Origin: Deltaproteobacteria bacterium HGW-Deltaproteobacteria-6
GTDB lineage: Bacteria > Desulfobacterota > Syntrophia > Syntrophales > Smithellaceae
Length of the DNA: 64,000 bases
Direction of reading: 5' to 3'
Assembly: GCA_002840435.1 (NCBI GenBank)
Contig: PHAT01000001.1
Location: 842,979 to 906,978 of the forward strand
Numbering within the stretch: the first letter of the stretch is position 1; every line of letters begins with the position of its first letter. Position numbers and translations under genes: made by a program. Under the pieces are notes generated by a model that did not search any database, was not told where the DNA came from, and worked only from the letters and a program-made list of their open reading frames with translations. Of the stretch, positions 7,810 to 17,606 are shown piece by piece.

Positions 7810-10196
7810 CAGGCAGTCCCCCTTGAAGCCTTATAATAGCCTTCTCTCCCGCATAATGACTGGTACAGGCAGAATTCACATTCCTGAGAGTCATGATCAG
7901 GCGCAAGCTCATTTCCTCCGATAATTGCATCAAGGCGCGCCTTGACGGCGAACATCAGCTCATCCGCCCCGGCACTTTGCTCCGGAGGAAGAGCCATGTC
8001 CCGGTCTTTTGACGATTCTTTCAGAAAACAAAAACGGGCTCCTTCAACGTCTTTATTAAAATGCTGGTAAATCATCAGCTGCACAACGGGATGCAAAACG
8101 CCCTTTTCTTGAAAACGCTCCAGCACGGTTTTTCTTACGGGGATATTAAACCTGCTTTGCTTTTTTGAATATTTGAAATCTATCACCTCGGTACGCCCCG
8201 ATATCCTTGCCAGCCTGTCCGACCGTCCGGTGATCTTATAGCATCCGCCGATCATACCGCTGAATTTTTCCTCGCAGGATATGGCATTGTCGGCAAATAT
8301 GATCCGCCGGTCTGATTTCAGCTCGTCTTCATATATTTCCTGCAATAAGATTTTTGCGTTCAGCATGTAGATATTGATGCCTTCAACATTTCTTAATTCT
8401 TCGTTCTCATCGCTTTCCCAGAGCTCATCAAAAAGTTTTTCCCAGTTGCCAAGCAGATCCTTCCTGCCGGTTGAAAGCTGCTGAAAGAATTTGTGGATAA
8501 AAGTCCCCATCTGCATGTTTATTTTTTCATTGTCATCCATAAATGCAGGGGGGGCAATTCCCTGTATGTATTGATGGTAAAATAAAAACGGGCACGCCAG
8601 AATCTTGGCGAGGCTCGAATAAGAATAAGTAAAGGCTTTGAGCCTGTTCCGAAGGGAATCATCAACAGGTATCGCCGTCTTCCTGCTGATTTGCCTTTCT
8701 GACAACGATTCCTTAAATGCTACTGCCGTAATTGGCTTTCCGAACTCCTGTGCAAGGAGGCTCATGTAATAGCTTGGAGTTCTCTCCCTTATTTTGTCCT
8801 CGACGGCTGCTATTTTAATCCTGCCGCCATCAGCCAGGATTTGCCTGAAAATCAGATCCTCATATTCAAATACGCTTTTTCTCATCTGCGGAACATGCAC
8901 CGGATTTATGAAAGGACCTTCAAAAGGCTGCGTCGGCATAATGCCGCTGTCCAGAGGCAGTATCAGGCCCCGGCTGAATTTTTCGCCTGAAACATGACCA
9001 AAACCGACAACCTGTATCGGCGCCGACCGGCTTCCCGTGATCCGGAATTTTCTCACTTCAAGCAGCATCTTCGCGGCATCGTTTAAATTCCGCCCCAGCC
9101 TTTCTTTCCAGTCGTCGAGAAGGGTGGAAAAAGATACGGCCGTCTCCAGCGCCTCGCACTCCTCGCGGACATAATTTTCTCTGTTTTTGGACAATTCCGC
9201 GGCGCACGACATGGCGTATTTCTTAAAATCGGGCGTCACGCCCGTTTGCTCTGCCTCTTCTATCTCAGTTAAAAGTCTTCTTCCCGCCGACGTTGTCGAA
9301 AAGGGGAGCCAGACAGCAAGATTGACGGCATTGGCGAACAGCCGAAGCGATCTGTTCCAGAGCATCGTGGTGAGCGACTCATCCAGCAGATATATCAGCA
9401 GTTGATCCGTTTCCGACCGCTCTTTAAGGAACCTGGAAGCCTCCAGGGTAACCAGGTCAACAATGGCATGAAGCCCGCCCAGTCTGACCATTTCAATGCG
9501 GGCGCCGTCCGACGGCTCGACTTCGCCGCCGAATGACCCGACAAGGTTTTTCGCCGAATCAAATGGAAGTTTGTCAGGCGAGGCCAGTTCGATACCGCAA
9601 AGCGGCTTACCAATAAACAACCTTTCTCTTTTTATTCTTCTGTAGAACCGGTCCGTCACCGGCGTTATTCCGGGAAGTCCGATAAATATTTCCCTTTCAC
9701 CGGGGATAATCTTATCCAGCCAAGCCACTTCAAGTTCCGTCATGAAGAGATTCCTTCCGGACAGCCACTCCCGGAAAGTCTGGGCAGTGTCAAGGTATTC
9801 TTCAAACCTGCCCCACTCTTCCCCGGTAAACCGTTCCGATCCCGCGATCGTATCCTTCCCGATATTATATTCCGACAGATTGGTGATCAACGGCAGAAGG
9901 CTTGCGGCGCGACGCGCGGGATAGGCTTCATCAGGATATCTTTCCCCGATAAACTGGATAAGGTAAAGCAACCGCTCATCACCCGGGACAGGCTTCAGGT
10001 TTGAATTTTCACTGATCTTATGGGTTATGTAGGATTTGAGTGCTTCAATTTTGGGAAGAATACCGCCAAGTTCAGTATGGATAAGATGCTGGACAGGATC
10101 AACAGCCCTTTCGTTTGCACATATTATCGTCCAATCGGAAAGATCGGGATGGTCATGACTGAGAAGCTCGATTAACTTTTTCGAATATTGTGACAT
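7809..10196 (-). CDS. AddB-like PD-(D/E)XK nuclease with iron-sulfur cysteines
   Basis: A 795-residue partner of the AddA-like gene. The C-terminal nuclease has HKFFQQL (568-574), TGRSDRL (656-662) and VIDFKY (671-676). Four cysteines fit an AddB-style [4Fe-4S] clasp around it: Cys535 (ILACPFLFYHQY) and Cys773, 776 and 782 (CEFCLYQSLC). No Walker A motif is visible in the N-terminal part, so the helicase-like domain is probably inactive or very divergent. AddB proteins are usually well over 1,000 residues, so this one too is compact. It is the first gene of the pair; the ATG at 10196 follows a TCAGGAGAC ribosome-binding site. Confidence 0.85.
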   Translation of the reverse strand: MSQYSKKLIELLSHDHPDLSDWTIICANERAVDPVQHLIHTELGGILPKIEALKSYITHKISENSNLKPVPGDERLLYLIQFIGERYPDEAYPARRAASLLPLITNLSEYNIGKDTIAGSERFTGEEWGRFEEYLDTAQTFREWLSGRNLFMTELEVAWLDKIIPGEREIFIGLPGITPVTDRFYRRIKRERLFIGKPLCGIELASPDKLPFDSAKNLVGSFGGEVEPSDGARIEMVRLGGLHAIVDLVTLEASRFLKERSETDQLLIYLLDESLTTMLWNRSLRLFANAVNLAVWLPFSTTSAGRRLLTEIEEAEQTGVTPDFKKYAMSCAAELSKNRENYVREECEALETAVSFSTLLDDWKERLGRNLNDAAKMLLEVRKFRITGSRSAPIQVVGFGHVSGEKFSRGLILPLDSGIMPTQPFEGPFINPVHVPQMRKSVFEYEDLIFRQILADGGRIKIAAVEDKIRERTPSYYMSLLAQEFGKPITAVAFKESLSERQISRKTAIPVDDSLRNRLKAFTYSYSSLAKILACPFLFYHQYIQGIAPPAFMDDNEKINMQMGTFIHKFFQQLSTGRKDLLGNWEKLFDELWESDENEELRNVEGINIYMLNAKILLQEIYEDELKSDRRIIFADNAISCEEKFSGMIGGCYKITGRSDRLARISGRTEVIDFKYSKKQSRFNIPVRKTVLERFQEKGVLHPVVQLMIYQHFNKDVEGARFCFLKESSKDRDMALPPEQSAGADELMFAVKARLDAIIGGNELAPDHDSQECEFCLYQSLCGREGYYKASRGTA

Positions 10197-10398
10197 GCTG
10201 TCTCCTGATGAGTATGAGTGTCTTTTTTACTCTTCCCGTCCCGTTTACAAACCAACCTGATCTATACCTTCCCGCATGAGTGGAAAAAGGATTCAATGAA
10301 AGATGTTCATATCGCCTGTCTTATTTAACTTGTTGAAGCTGACTATGAATAAGCAAATGAACCTTGTCAAGACCATAATTATTTTTTAGAACATTATG

Positions 10399-10427
10399 TT
10401 GACTTTGCCATTTTCAATATTTATACT
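10399..10427 (+). promoter_or_regulatory. Sigma-70-type promoter for the VKOR-DsbA gene
   Basis: TTGACT (10399-10404), a 17-base spacer and TATACT (10422-10427) form a good consensus promoter 33 bases before the ATG at 10460. The surrounding 10197-10459 gap is AT-rich and shows nothing else distinct. Confidence 0.65.
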
Positions 10428-10459
10428 CACCACAGATTACTGTTCCGAAAGAATAGCAG

Positions 10460-11503
10460 ATGCACCCATACCGGTTACTCATCGAACATCGTTTTATGAT
10501 CACAGTCCTGCTGGGCATTATCGGCATTGGTTTGATGGCCTTTTACACCATTTGCGACACCTCCTGTTCCTATCTCCGGGGTGATATTTTCGACATTGAC
10601 CTGAAGTACATTGGCGTGGTTTACATGACCGTCATCATCATTCTGGCACTTTTAAAACAGTCGGATTTATTGCGAATGCTGGTCGCAGCGGGCATTGGCG
10701 TGGAAGTATATCTGGTTTCTTTTCAGATATCGGAAAATGTTTTCTGCCCTTTTTGCCTGTCTTTCGGCATCATGGTTCTACTGATGTATGTGATTAACTA
10801 TGAGAGGTCCATCATGTTGAATAAAAGATATCAAAAAATGATATACGCTTTCGGTGAAGCGGAAATCCCTTTCACGAACCATCAGCGGATCCCGCTGCTG
10901 GCGATGATGGTCATCGGTTATCTATTTGTCAGCCTTTCCTTTTCCGGATCGGCAACACCCGCCTATGCCGCCGACAATACGACCGTCCCTTCCTATGGCA
11001 AAGGCGCATGGGAGCTCATCATTTTCACGGATTATTTTTGTCCACCCTGTCAATCCGTTGAAAAAGAACTGGAACCCGAGCTGGAAAGGCTTCTGGCCAG
11101 GGGCGATGTTAAAATTACTTTCGTTGATTTTCCCGGTCATAAGGGAACCGGCCTCTATGCAAAATATTTCCTTGCTGCCGTCGCTGCGGACAAAGGCTAT
11201 CAAAATGTTTTAAAAGCAAGAAATATTCTTTTTTCTCTGGCCTCGCAGAAGAAAGTCGATCAGGAAAATATTCTGGCGGCCGCCTTGAAATCGAAAAATG
11301 TCTCTTTTAAAGTAGTGGATCCCAAACCTGTTTTTAATCAATGGTCGGCGTTGATCAAACAGCACGAAATTGATCAGACACCAACCTGCATCCTGCGTTT
11401 CTCCAGCGCTTACTCACGAAAATACGTTGATTCGGAACATATTCGAACCGAACTTATTCCGGAGCTTCAGAAGAGATTCCCCAAGGGAAAAAGTAAGCAG
11501 TAA
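10460..11503 (+). CDS. VKOR-DsbA fusion: thiol oxidase
   Basis: Membrane protein of 347 residues joining a vitamin K epoxide reductase-like domain to a thioredoxin/DsbA-like domain. The VKOR part (about 1-115) has hydrophobic helices, loop cysteines Cys32 and Cys36 (CDTSC) and the redox pair CPFC (96-99). A further membrane segment near 143-162 leads into the thioredoxin-like part with CPPC (194-197) and a TPTC cis-proline loop near residue 303. By family, VKOR reoxidises the attached DsbA-like domain and passes electrons to quinone, making disulfides in exported proteins. The loop cysteine spacing (C-x3-C) is short, so electron routing deserves care. Confidence 0.85.
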   Translation: MHPYRLLIEHRFMITVLLGIIGIGLMAFYTICDTSCSYLRGDIFDIDLKYIGVVYMTVIIILALLKQSDLLRMLVAAGIGVEVYLVSFQISENVFCPFCLSFGIMVLLMYVINYERSIMLNKRYQKMIYAFGEAEIPFTNHQRIPLLAMMVIGYLFVSLSFSGSATPAYAADNTTVPSYGKGAWELIIFTDYFCPPCQSVEKELEPELERLLARGDVKITFVDFPGHKGTGLYAKYFLAAVAADKGYQNVLKARNILFSLASQKKVDQENILAAALKSKNVSFKVVDPKPVFNQWSALIKQHEIDQTPTCILRFSSAYSRKYVDSEHIRTELIPELQKRFPKGKSKQ

Positions 11504-11524
11504 GACAGAATTACACTTTCATGA

Positions 11525-11553
11525 TTGATTTTTCCGCTTTCCTGAACTAGAAT
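11525..11553 (+). promoter_or_regulatory. Sigma-70-type promoter for methyltransferase-DUF2845
   Basis: TTGATT (11525-11530), a 17-base spacer and TAGAAT (11548-11553) lie 46 bases before the ATG of the methyltransferase gene. It makes the pair 11600-12910 independent of the VKOR-DsbA gene. Confidence 0.5.
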
Positions 11554-11599
11554 CACAGACATCCTGATTTTAATAAGACTGATACAATATTTCAAGCAT

Positions 11600-12544
11600 A
11601 TGGGCTATTTTTTAAATACCACGGATGATTATCACATTCGAACGCTGACGTCTCTGGGCTGGGAGCTGACTGTCGTGAATGCGCTTTATCCGGACAACAG
11701 CCCCTGCCGCCGTGCGCTGCAAAACAACGCGTCATTTGGTGCGCATCTTTTTCATTTTCTGGAAGATAAGATTCCACTTGCGGATTTAAAAACCGTCCTG
11801 GAAGTCGGCGGCGGCCTCGGGTATTTAATGAAGGACTTTCTGGCTCTTACCCCGAACCTCCAGGCAACCATGTTGGACATTTCACCCCTTCTGCTGCAAA
11901 AGCAGAAGGAAACATTGACCGGACATCCCGTAAATTTCCGGGAAATGGATTTCTTAAAGATGCCCATAGCCGATCTGCGAGCTTTTGACCTCGTTATTCT
12001 GAACGAAAATCTTGGCGATTTTCCCACGCTGTTCTTCCGGCAAAACCAATCGGGGGAAAATGATCCCGACACCATCCGCTCTTTAAACAGAGTAGCCGAT
12101 TATGTGGAAGAATACGCTCTCGAATTTACCCCCACTGAAAATATCAACATCGGGGCCTTGGAAATCATGGAAAAAATATGCGGCGCCGCCGTCCCGTACA
12201 TTTATTTAAGTGAACACAGCTGTGAAACGTCATTAAACGATCCCCTGTTCCCCCATCGAAACTTTACGGCAGCAGGCAGTCCCGAAAAAATTTCTCTTCA
12301 GGGGCATGCTGAGTTCACCATCAAATTTTCCCACCTGGAAAAAATAGCACGGGCCTACCGATACAAAATATTGCGTGGCCGGTATATCGACATCCTCCCC
12401 ATTGCTTTGAATGATAAAGTCCAGGCGGCTCTGCGTTCGGCCACACCGCTTTCCGACGAGCAGGAAATCCTCCAGCAGTTTTTTTATGATCTCCACAAAT
12501 ATGAATATTTAGTGCTCATCAATCACTCTGAGAAGAAAGGATAA
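11600..12544 (+). CDS. SAM-dependent methyltransferase-like protein
   Basis: A 314-residue cytoplasmic protein with an AdoMet-binding motif I, VLEVGGGLG (66-74), and an acidic motif II region TMLDISPLL about 25 residues later, as in class I methyltransferases. The post-motif FDLVILNENLGDFP (motif IV region) is also present. The C-terminal 150 residues are not recognised. The substrate cannot be read from the sequence. The stop is 3 bases before the next ATG (DUF2845), suggesting co-expression. Confidence 0.7.
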   Translation: MGYFLNTTDDYHIRTLTSLGWELTVVNALYPDNSPCRRALQNNASFGAHLFHFLEDKIPLADLKTVLEVGGGLGYLMKDFLALTPNLQATMLDISPLLLQKQKETLTGHPVNFREMDFLKMPIADLRAFDLVILNENLGDFPTLFFRQNQSGENDPDTIRSLNRVADYVEEYALEFTPTENINIGALEIMEKICGAAVPYIYLSEHSCETSLNDPLFPHRNFTAAGSPEKISLQGHAEFTIKFSHLEKIARAYRYKILRGRYIDILPIALNDKVQAALRSATPLSDEQEILQQFFYDLHKYEYLVLINHSEKKG

Positions 12545-12547
12545 CAA

Positions 12548-12910
12548 ATGAAAACTATTCAAATCGTACTGGTCGGTCTTGTTCTCTTATTTTTTGCAAG
12601 TACAGACGTGCTGGCTTTTCGCTGCGGGTCCGGGCTGGTAACCAGCGGCGCCTCAAAGGTGCAAGTCGCTACAACATGCGGCAAACCATCATCAAAAGAA
12701 ACAGCCTGTGAAGGACGTCAGACATCGACCCGCACAGACAAAGACGGAAAAGTAAAAAAATATAAAAAATGCGCCAACAAAGTAGAAATCTGGTACTACA
12801 ACTGCGGCGACAATGATTATATCTATGCCCTGACGTTTGAAAACGGCAAACTGACCAAAGAATCAAACGAAGGACAGGGAAAAGGCAAATCAAGCTGCAT
12901 GGGGAAGTAA
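12548..12910 (+). CDS. Secreted DUF2845-family protein
   Basis: Small exported protein of 120 residues. Residues 1-23 form a signal peptide (hydrophobic IVLVGLVLLFF, cleavage likely after VLA). The mature part has six cysteines, including FRCGSGLV at its start and WYYNCGDNDY, which match the DUF2845 pattern; a periplasmic, disulfide-bonded fold is likely. A basic stretch KDGKVKKYKKC lies mid-protein. Function of the family is unknown. The periplasmic thiol oxidase encoded just upstream could supply its disulfides, though that link is inference. Confidence 0.75.
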   Translation: MKTIQIVLVGLVLLFFASTDVLAFRCGSGLVTSGASKVQVATTCGKPSSKETACEGRQTSTRTDKDGKVKKYKKCANKVEIWYYNCGDNDYIYALTFENGKLTKESNEGQGKGKSSCMGK

Positions 12911-12917
12911 CCGTCAG

Positions 12918-12952
12918 AAGTAGGGAACGGTCGCGACCGTTCCCTACTTTTT
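12918..12952 (+). terminator. Terminator between convergent genes
   Basis: A perfect 14-base stem (12918-12931 with 12936-12949) closes on a CGCG core, so the 32 bases are fully palindromic. A short T run follows on the plus strand, ending the DUF2845 transcript. On the minus strand the T run is missing. The stop codon of the convergent DUF255 gene (12944-12946) lies inside the right arm. Confidence 0.75.
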
Positions 12953-15028
12953 ATTCAACAATTCCATCATCTGTTGCGGATCAGTTGTCGGCAGCGAACA
13001 GGTAAAGTTCGAACAGACATAAGCGGTCGCCTGACCGTTGACGCTGGCATGAGACTGCACAAACGGAGCAATGGTTTCAATATCGGGATGGGCTGAACTC
13101 TCGGGGCGGAAAACAACGATCTTATTGGGCACATAATGGCTTCTTAAAACCTTCAACAGCGACTTCGTGTCCGAATTCTCCAGATTCCCGGCGATGATCA
13201 CTTCGCTCGCCGGACCGATGGCAAAGTCCAGTCCGCAGAGAAATTGGGTAAAAGCCGTCGGCATTGCATCCGCCTCTCCGCAAAAAGCTCTGTAAACTTC
13301 GTGCGCTCTTTCGTCCATCTCGACATCCCCGGTGATTCGCGACAAGCGCAGCGTATTAACAAACGCTATTGAATTGCCTGACGGAATGGCGCCGTCATAG
13401 AGTTCTTTCGGGCGCATCAAAAGTTCTTCCGCATCACTGGAGGTAAAAAAGAATCCTCCGTTTTGATCATCCCGGAAGTAAGCTAACAAGTGAGACTGGT
13501 ACTCCAGGGCTTTGAACAGATGTTTTGTTTCAAATGTCGTCTCGTAGAGTTCCAGGAGCGCCCAGATCATGAAAGAATAATCATCGATATTCGCCGCGAT
13601 GGATCCCTGCCCTTCCCGGTAGCGGTGCAACAGCCGGCCTTCATCGGTATGCAGAGATTGAACAATAAAATTCATCGCGCGAAGCGCGGCTCCGGTATAA
13701 GCCGGCTCATCAAAAACTTGCGCGGCGCGGGCCAGCGCCGCAATCATCAGAGCATTCCAGTCGGTCAGAATCTTGTCGTCCTTATGCGGGTGCACCCTTT
13801 TTTCACGAACGGCAAATAGTTTTTTCCGGATGGCCTCCATTTTGCCTGACAATTCCGGTAACCAATCCTCTGTGCCTCCGCTTGATAATGGTTTGAGATG
13901 CGGGATAAAGTGACCGGCGGGAATTTCCTGCATCCCCTGCACAGACCTGTCGCTCATGTGCCTGTAGTGAGACAGAAACAAATCCGCATCTTCTTTTGCA
14001 AGGACGCTGCGGATCTCATTTTCCGACCACAGATAAAATTTTCCTTCAATACCTTCGCTGTCCGCATCTTCGGCGCAGTAAAAACCACCTTGAGCATCCG
14101 TCATATCGCGCAATACATAGGTAAAGATTTCACGGGCTGCCATTTCGTATTCTTTTTTCCCCGTCGCCTGATAGATTTCAGTATAGGCCATGGCCATCAA
14201 CGCCTGATCATAGAGCATCTTTTCAAAATGCGGAACGATCCATTGGGCATCCGTTGAATAGCGGTGAAAGCCGAAGCCGATCTGATCATAAATCCCGCCG
14301 CACCGCATATTTTTTAGCGTGTGTTCCACCATTTGCAAAGCCTGCGCCTCACCGGTCCGCTTCCAGCAGCACAGTAAAAAAAAGAAATTGTGAGGTGTTG
14401 GGAACTTCGGCGAATGGCCGAAACCGCCAACTGCTCTGTCGTAACTCATCAATAAAGATTGATAGGCCCGCTGCAATATTTCTTCGCTGACATCCCGTGA
14501 GTTGCCGGTCATCGGCCGCTTCAGAAGCTGGATTATTTCCGATGAGGTGGAAAGAACATCCTCGCGTCTCGTCTGCCACAGCGTTTTAACTTCCGGAATC
14601 ATCTCCAGCAGGCCCACCCGGCCATATTTTGTTTCCCTGGGGATATAGGTTGCGGCAAAGAAAGGTTTTTTGTCCGGCGTCATCATAATGGTCAAAGGCC
14701 AGCCGCCGCTCTTTGTCATGATCTGACATACTTTCATATAGACCGCATCAATATCCGGACGCTCTTCGCGGTCAACTTTAATATTCACAAATGTGTCATT
14801 GAGAAGTTCCGCCACATCCGCGTCTTCAAACGATTCGCGTTCCATCACGTGGCACCAGTGACAGGTGGAATAGCCGATGGAAAGAAAGACGGGCTTGTCT
14901 TCGCGTCGCGCCTTTTCAAACGCTTCTGCACCCCAGGGATACCAGTCCACCGGATTCCGGGCATGCTGCAGCAGGTACGGACTTTTTTCATCTTTCAATC
15001 GATTATAGGTCATGGTGTTCATTTCCAA
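12944..15028 (-). CDS. DUF255/YyaL-type thioredoxin-like protein
   Basis: Large cytoplasmic protein (694 residues) of the DUF255 family (YyaL, human SPATA20). It opens with a thioredoxin-like domain ([24 protein letters not shown]) holding the CHWC motif (56-59), followed by a long alpha/alpha-barrel region resembling N-acylglucosamine 2-epimerase-like folds, with conserved FEKMLYDQA and AEDADSEG segments. Its biochemical role is not established. A second possible start is the ATG five codons in (MTYNRL). No promoter was identified with confidence in the upstream gap. Confidence 0.88.
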   Translation of the reverse strand: MEMNTMTYNRLKDEKSPYLLQHARNPVDWYPWGAEAFEKARREDKPVFLSIGYSTCHWCHVMERESFEDADVAELLNDTFVNIKVDREERPDIDAVYMKVCQIMTKSGGWPLTIMMTPDKKPFFAATYIPRETKYGRVGLLEMIPEVKTLWQTRREDVLSTSSEIIQLLKRPMTGNSRDVSEEILQRAYQSLLMSYDRAVGGFGHSPKFPTPHNFFFLLCCWKRTGEAQALQMVEHTLKNMRCGGIYDQIGFGFHRYSTDAQWIVPHFEKMLYDQALMAMAYTEIYQATGKKEYEMAAREIFTYVLRDMTDAQGGFYCAEDADSEGIEGKFYLWSENEIRSVLAKEDADLFLSHYRHMSDRSVQGMQEIPAGHFIPHLKPLSSGGTEDWLPELSGKMEAIRKKLFAVREKRVHPHKDDKILTDWNALMIAALARAAQVFDEPAYTGAALRAMNFIVQSLHTDEGRLLHRYREGQGSIAANIDDYSFMIWALLELYETTFETKHLFKALEYQSHLLAYFRDDQNGGFFFTSSDAEELLMRPKELYDGAIPSGNSIAFVNTLRLSRITGDVEMDERAHEVYRAFCGEADAMPTAFTQFLCGLDFAIGPASEVIIAGNLENSDTKSLLKVLRSHYVPNKIVVFRPESSAHPDIETIAPFVQSHASVNGQATAYVCSNFTCSLPTTDPQQMMELLNKK

Positions 15029-15256
15029 TCAGTTATTTTATAGTTATATTATAGCGATCTTCTTAAAATAGGCAAGCGGCTCAGACCTTTTGAGCTTTAA
15101 ACCCACAATGACAGATTCCTGAGAACGCTTGGATCTCCCTTTAACGGCGCACCTCACCCATGGAATTGAACTCCGGGAATTGAGCATTGAATGTTAAAAT
15201 GAGCGTCGCAGCGTTTATCGGGGAAAAACGGAGATATATAATCTTGGATTTTCCGG

Positions 15257-15280
15257 ATTACCCGGTCGGGGCCGGGTAAT
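15257..15280. repeat. REP-like palindrome (first copy)
   Basis: ATTACCCGG (15257-15265) pairs perfectly with CCGGGTAAT (15272-15280) over a TCGGGG loop. Flanks read CCGG before and GAC after. It shares the frame GGATT..CCGG..CCGG..AATGAC with the palindrome at 17607-17626, which suggests one dispersed intergenic family. Confidence 0.55.
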
Positions 15281-15419
15281 GACAAAATGGCGTCGGATTA
15301 ACCATTGACGTAACCGGTTTCACGCCTTCAGACCCTGGAGGACACACGCCGCAATCACAAAGAGGATGGACTTTTCCAACAGCAACACGACAACATAATT
15401 TCCTGAAATTAAAATTAGC

Positions 15420-15448
15420 TTGACTTACCGGCTCATTATCAATATTCT
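15420..15448 (+). promoter_or_regulatory. Sigma-70-type promoter for acyl-CoA synthetase
   Basis: TTGACT (15420-15425), a 17-base spacer and TATTCT (15443-15448). It predicts a leader of about 195 bases containing the AAAGGACT/AGTCCTTT hairpin, long enough to be worth testing for regulation. Confidence 0.5.
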
Positions 15449-15648
15449 TCCAACACTGAAAAAGGACTTTCTTGTCCGGAAAACAGTCCTTTGGTCACAA
15501 CCATTTGAATGGAACAAAATCTCCAAAACCGTCGTTATGTAAAAAGCGTCCTGCTTAACGTGTTTAAGAACGTACCATAACCAATAATTTGATAAATATT
15601 TTTCATTAAGCTTTCAGTAACTTTGAATGAATAATTTCGAAAGGAACG

Positions 15649-17484
15649 GTGAAGTTTATGGCGATTTTTGAATATGGTGAGTATAGCAGCAAATATGAAG
15701 CCCCGGATAACATAGTGGATATTTTTGAAAACAGCGCCTCCCGATATGCAAACAATCTGCTCATGGGCGAGAAAGACGGTACAGGGGTGTATCAATGGGT
15801 AACCTACAGTCAAATCGCCGCCCGCGTGAATAATTTGCGGGCGGGACTATCATCGATCGGGGTTAAGGCGGGCGATACCATCGGTATTATCGCCAATAAC
15901 CGGAAGGAATGGTTAATCGGCGAAATAGCCACTCAGGGCCTGGGCGCCGCATACGTGCCCATGTATGAAAAAGAATTGGTTTCGATGTGGAAGTATATTA
16001 TCAAAGATGCCGAGATCAAGATCCTTTTTGTATCCAAACCTGAAATTCTGGAAAAGGTAAAAGATTTTCCTGCCGAAATCCCCACGCTGAAACAAATCTT
16101 TCTGATTGAAGGTTCAGGGGAAAACACCATGGCGGCATTAGAGAAAAAAGGAGCGGAAAAACCCGTTCCTTCTATTCATCCTAAATACAGTGATGTTGCC
16201 GTGCTCATCTATACTTCGGGAACAACAGGCGAACCCAAAGGTGTTCTGCTTTCTCATGGCAATCTGGCGGAGAATGTTAAAGCGGGCCTGGCCTGGTTTC
16301 TAAACCTGACTGAAAAAAGCCGGTGCATCTCCATGCTGCCCTGGGCGCACTCATTCGGAATTACGGCAGATTTACACGCATTTATCCTGAGAGGCGGCTC
16401 TATCGGCATTATGGGGTCGGTCGAGACCTTGATTGATGATTTGCCCAAAATCCAGCCTACCTTTATGATCACCGTACCCCGCATCTTCAATAAGGTCTAC
16501 AATGGGGTCTGGGCCAGAATGAGGGAAGAAGGCGGGTTGAAACTGAAGCTCTTTGAAGCGGCACTGGCAGCAGCCAAACTCAAACGGGAAACAGGCAAAG
16601 CGGGTTTAAAATACAAAATTCTGGATACGATTGTCCTGAAAAAGATTCGCGCCCGCTTCGGAGGGTGCCTGGAAAACGCGGTCACCGGCAGCGCCCCCAT
16701 GAACGTGGAAATTGCCAAATTCTTCATCGATGTGGGAATTCCGACCTATGATGCCTACGGCTTGAGTGAAACGTCTCCGGCCATTACCATCAACTCCCCT
16801 TTAATGGGAAATCGCCTGGGATCGGTCGGCAAACCGATTAATAAAACCAAAGTCGTGATTGATCGTTCGCGGACAGGCGAAGACACTGATGACGGCGAAA
16901 TTATCTGTTTCGGCCCCCAATGCATGATCGGGTACCACAAAAAACCGGAACAAACCAAAGAGGTGATTGTGGAGCAAAACGGCATGCGCGGGGTGCGCAC
17001 CGGAGACCGGGGACGGCTGGATGATGATGGATTCTTGTTCATCACCGGCCGGTTCAAGGAAGAATACAAACTGGCCAACGGCAAATACATCCATCCGGAT
17101 ACCGTTGAACTGGAAATGAAGGTTTTGCCCTGGATTTTAAACGCAGTCATCACCGGGGCGGGACATGAATACAATGTGGGATTAATTGTACCCGACATGA
17201 AACTGCTGCAACATTTGGCTACTGAGCTGGACCTGTCCGTCAAGCCTGAAGATCTTTTTGATCCTTCTAATCCCGCGGGACAGAAATTCAAGGAGCTTTT
17301 AACTGCCGAGGTCCAGAACCATCTCAAGAAAACGGTAGGATCCTATGAAATTCCCCGTAAATTCGAGTTTATCCTGGAAGATTTCACGCTGGATAACGGC
17401 ATGCTCACTCAAACCATGAAACTCAAACGTCAGGTGGTCATGGAAAAATACGGGAAGAAATTGGAAGATCTCTACAAAGAATAA
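15649..17484 (+). CDS. Long-chain acyl-CoA synthetase (AMP-binding family)
   Basis: Adenylate-forming enzyme of 611 residues that activates fatty acids to acyl-CoA with ATP. The P-loop YTSGTTGEPKGV (188-199), the YGLSET motif (370-375) and the TGDRGRLDDDGFLFITGR region near 446 are all present, as is a C-terminal lysine-bearing domain. The family resembles long-chain FadD/FAA-type ligases rather than acetyl-CoA synthetase. Start: GTG at 15649 or ATG at 15658; AGGA at 15642-15645 is close to the first and distant from the second, so the choice is open. The gene is monocistronic, with its own promoter and terminator. Confidence 0.9.
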   Translation: MKFMAIFEYGEYSSKYEAPDNIVDIFENSASRYANNLLMGEKDGTGVYQWVTYSQIAARVNNLRAGLSSIGVKAGDTIGIIANNRKEWLIGEIATQGLGAAYVPMYEKELVSMWKYIIKDAEIKILFVSKPEILEKVKDFPAEIPTLKQIFLIEGSGENTMAALEKKGAEKPVPSIHPKYSDVAVLIYTSGTTGEPKGVLLSHGNLAENVKAGLAWFLNLTEKSRCISMLPWAHSFGITADLHAFILRGGSIGIMGSVETLIDDLPKIQPTFMITVPRIFNKVYNGVWARMREEGGLKLKLFEAALAAAKLKRETGKAGLKYKILDTIVLKKIRARFGGCLENAVTGSAPMNVEIAKFFIDVGIPTYDAYGLSETSPAITINSPLMGNRLGSVGKPINKTKVVIDRSRTGEDTDDGEIICFGPQCMIGYHKKPEQTKEVIVEQNGMRGVRTGDRGRLDDDGFLFITGRFKEEYKLANGKYIHPDTVELEMKVLPWILNAVITGAGHEYNVGLIVPDMKLLQHLATELDLSVKPEDLFDPSNPAGQKFKELLTAEVQNHLKKTVGSYEIPRKFEFILEDFTLDNGMLTQTMKLKRQVVMEKYGKKLEDLYKE

Positions 17485-17548
17485 TGGGCAGGATAAGCAC
17501 TCCCGGCACATATGAAGGAATCGAGGATTAAAGATTGTTGAATAAAAA

Positions 17549-17579
17549 ACACCCCGCTGAAATCAGCGGGGTGTTTTTT
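17549..17579 (+). terminator. Strong intrinsic terminator
   Basis: Perfect 12-base stem ACACCCCGCTGA (17549-17560) and TCAGCGGGGTGT (17563-17574) with an AA loop, followed by a T run. It is preceded by an A run, so it could work in both directions. It ends the acyl-CoA synthetase transcript. Confidence 0.93.
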
Positions 17580-17606
17580 CATTGTATGCTTAATCGAATT
17601 TCCTGG

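Larger units (their letters stand above)
15029..15648. other. 620-base intergenic region with repeats and a promoter
   Basis: The gap between the divergent DUF255 and acyl-CoA synthetase genes has no coding frame that looks real. It contains a REP-like palindrome (15257-15280), a consensus promoter reading right (15420-15448), an 8-base-pair hairpin in the resulting leader (AAAGGACT 15461-15468 with AGTCCTTT 15485-15492), and a small palindrome CTTAA-N5-TTAAG near 15555 that could be an operator. The remaining sequence shows nothing I can name. Confidence 0.6.
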
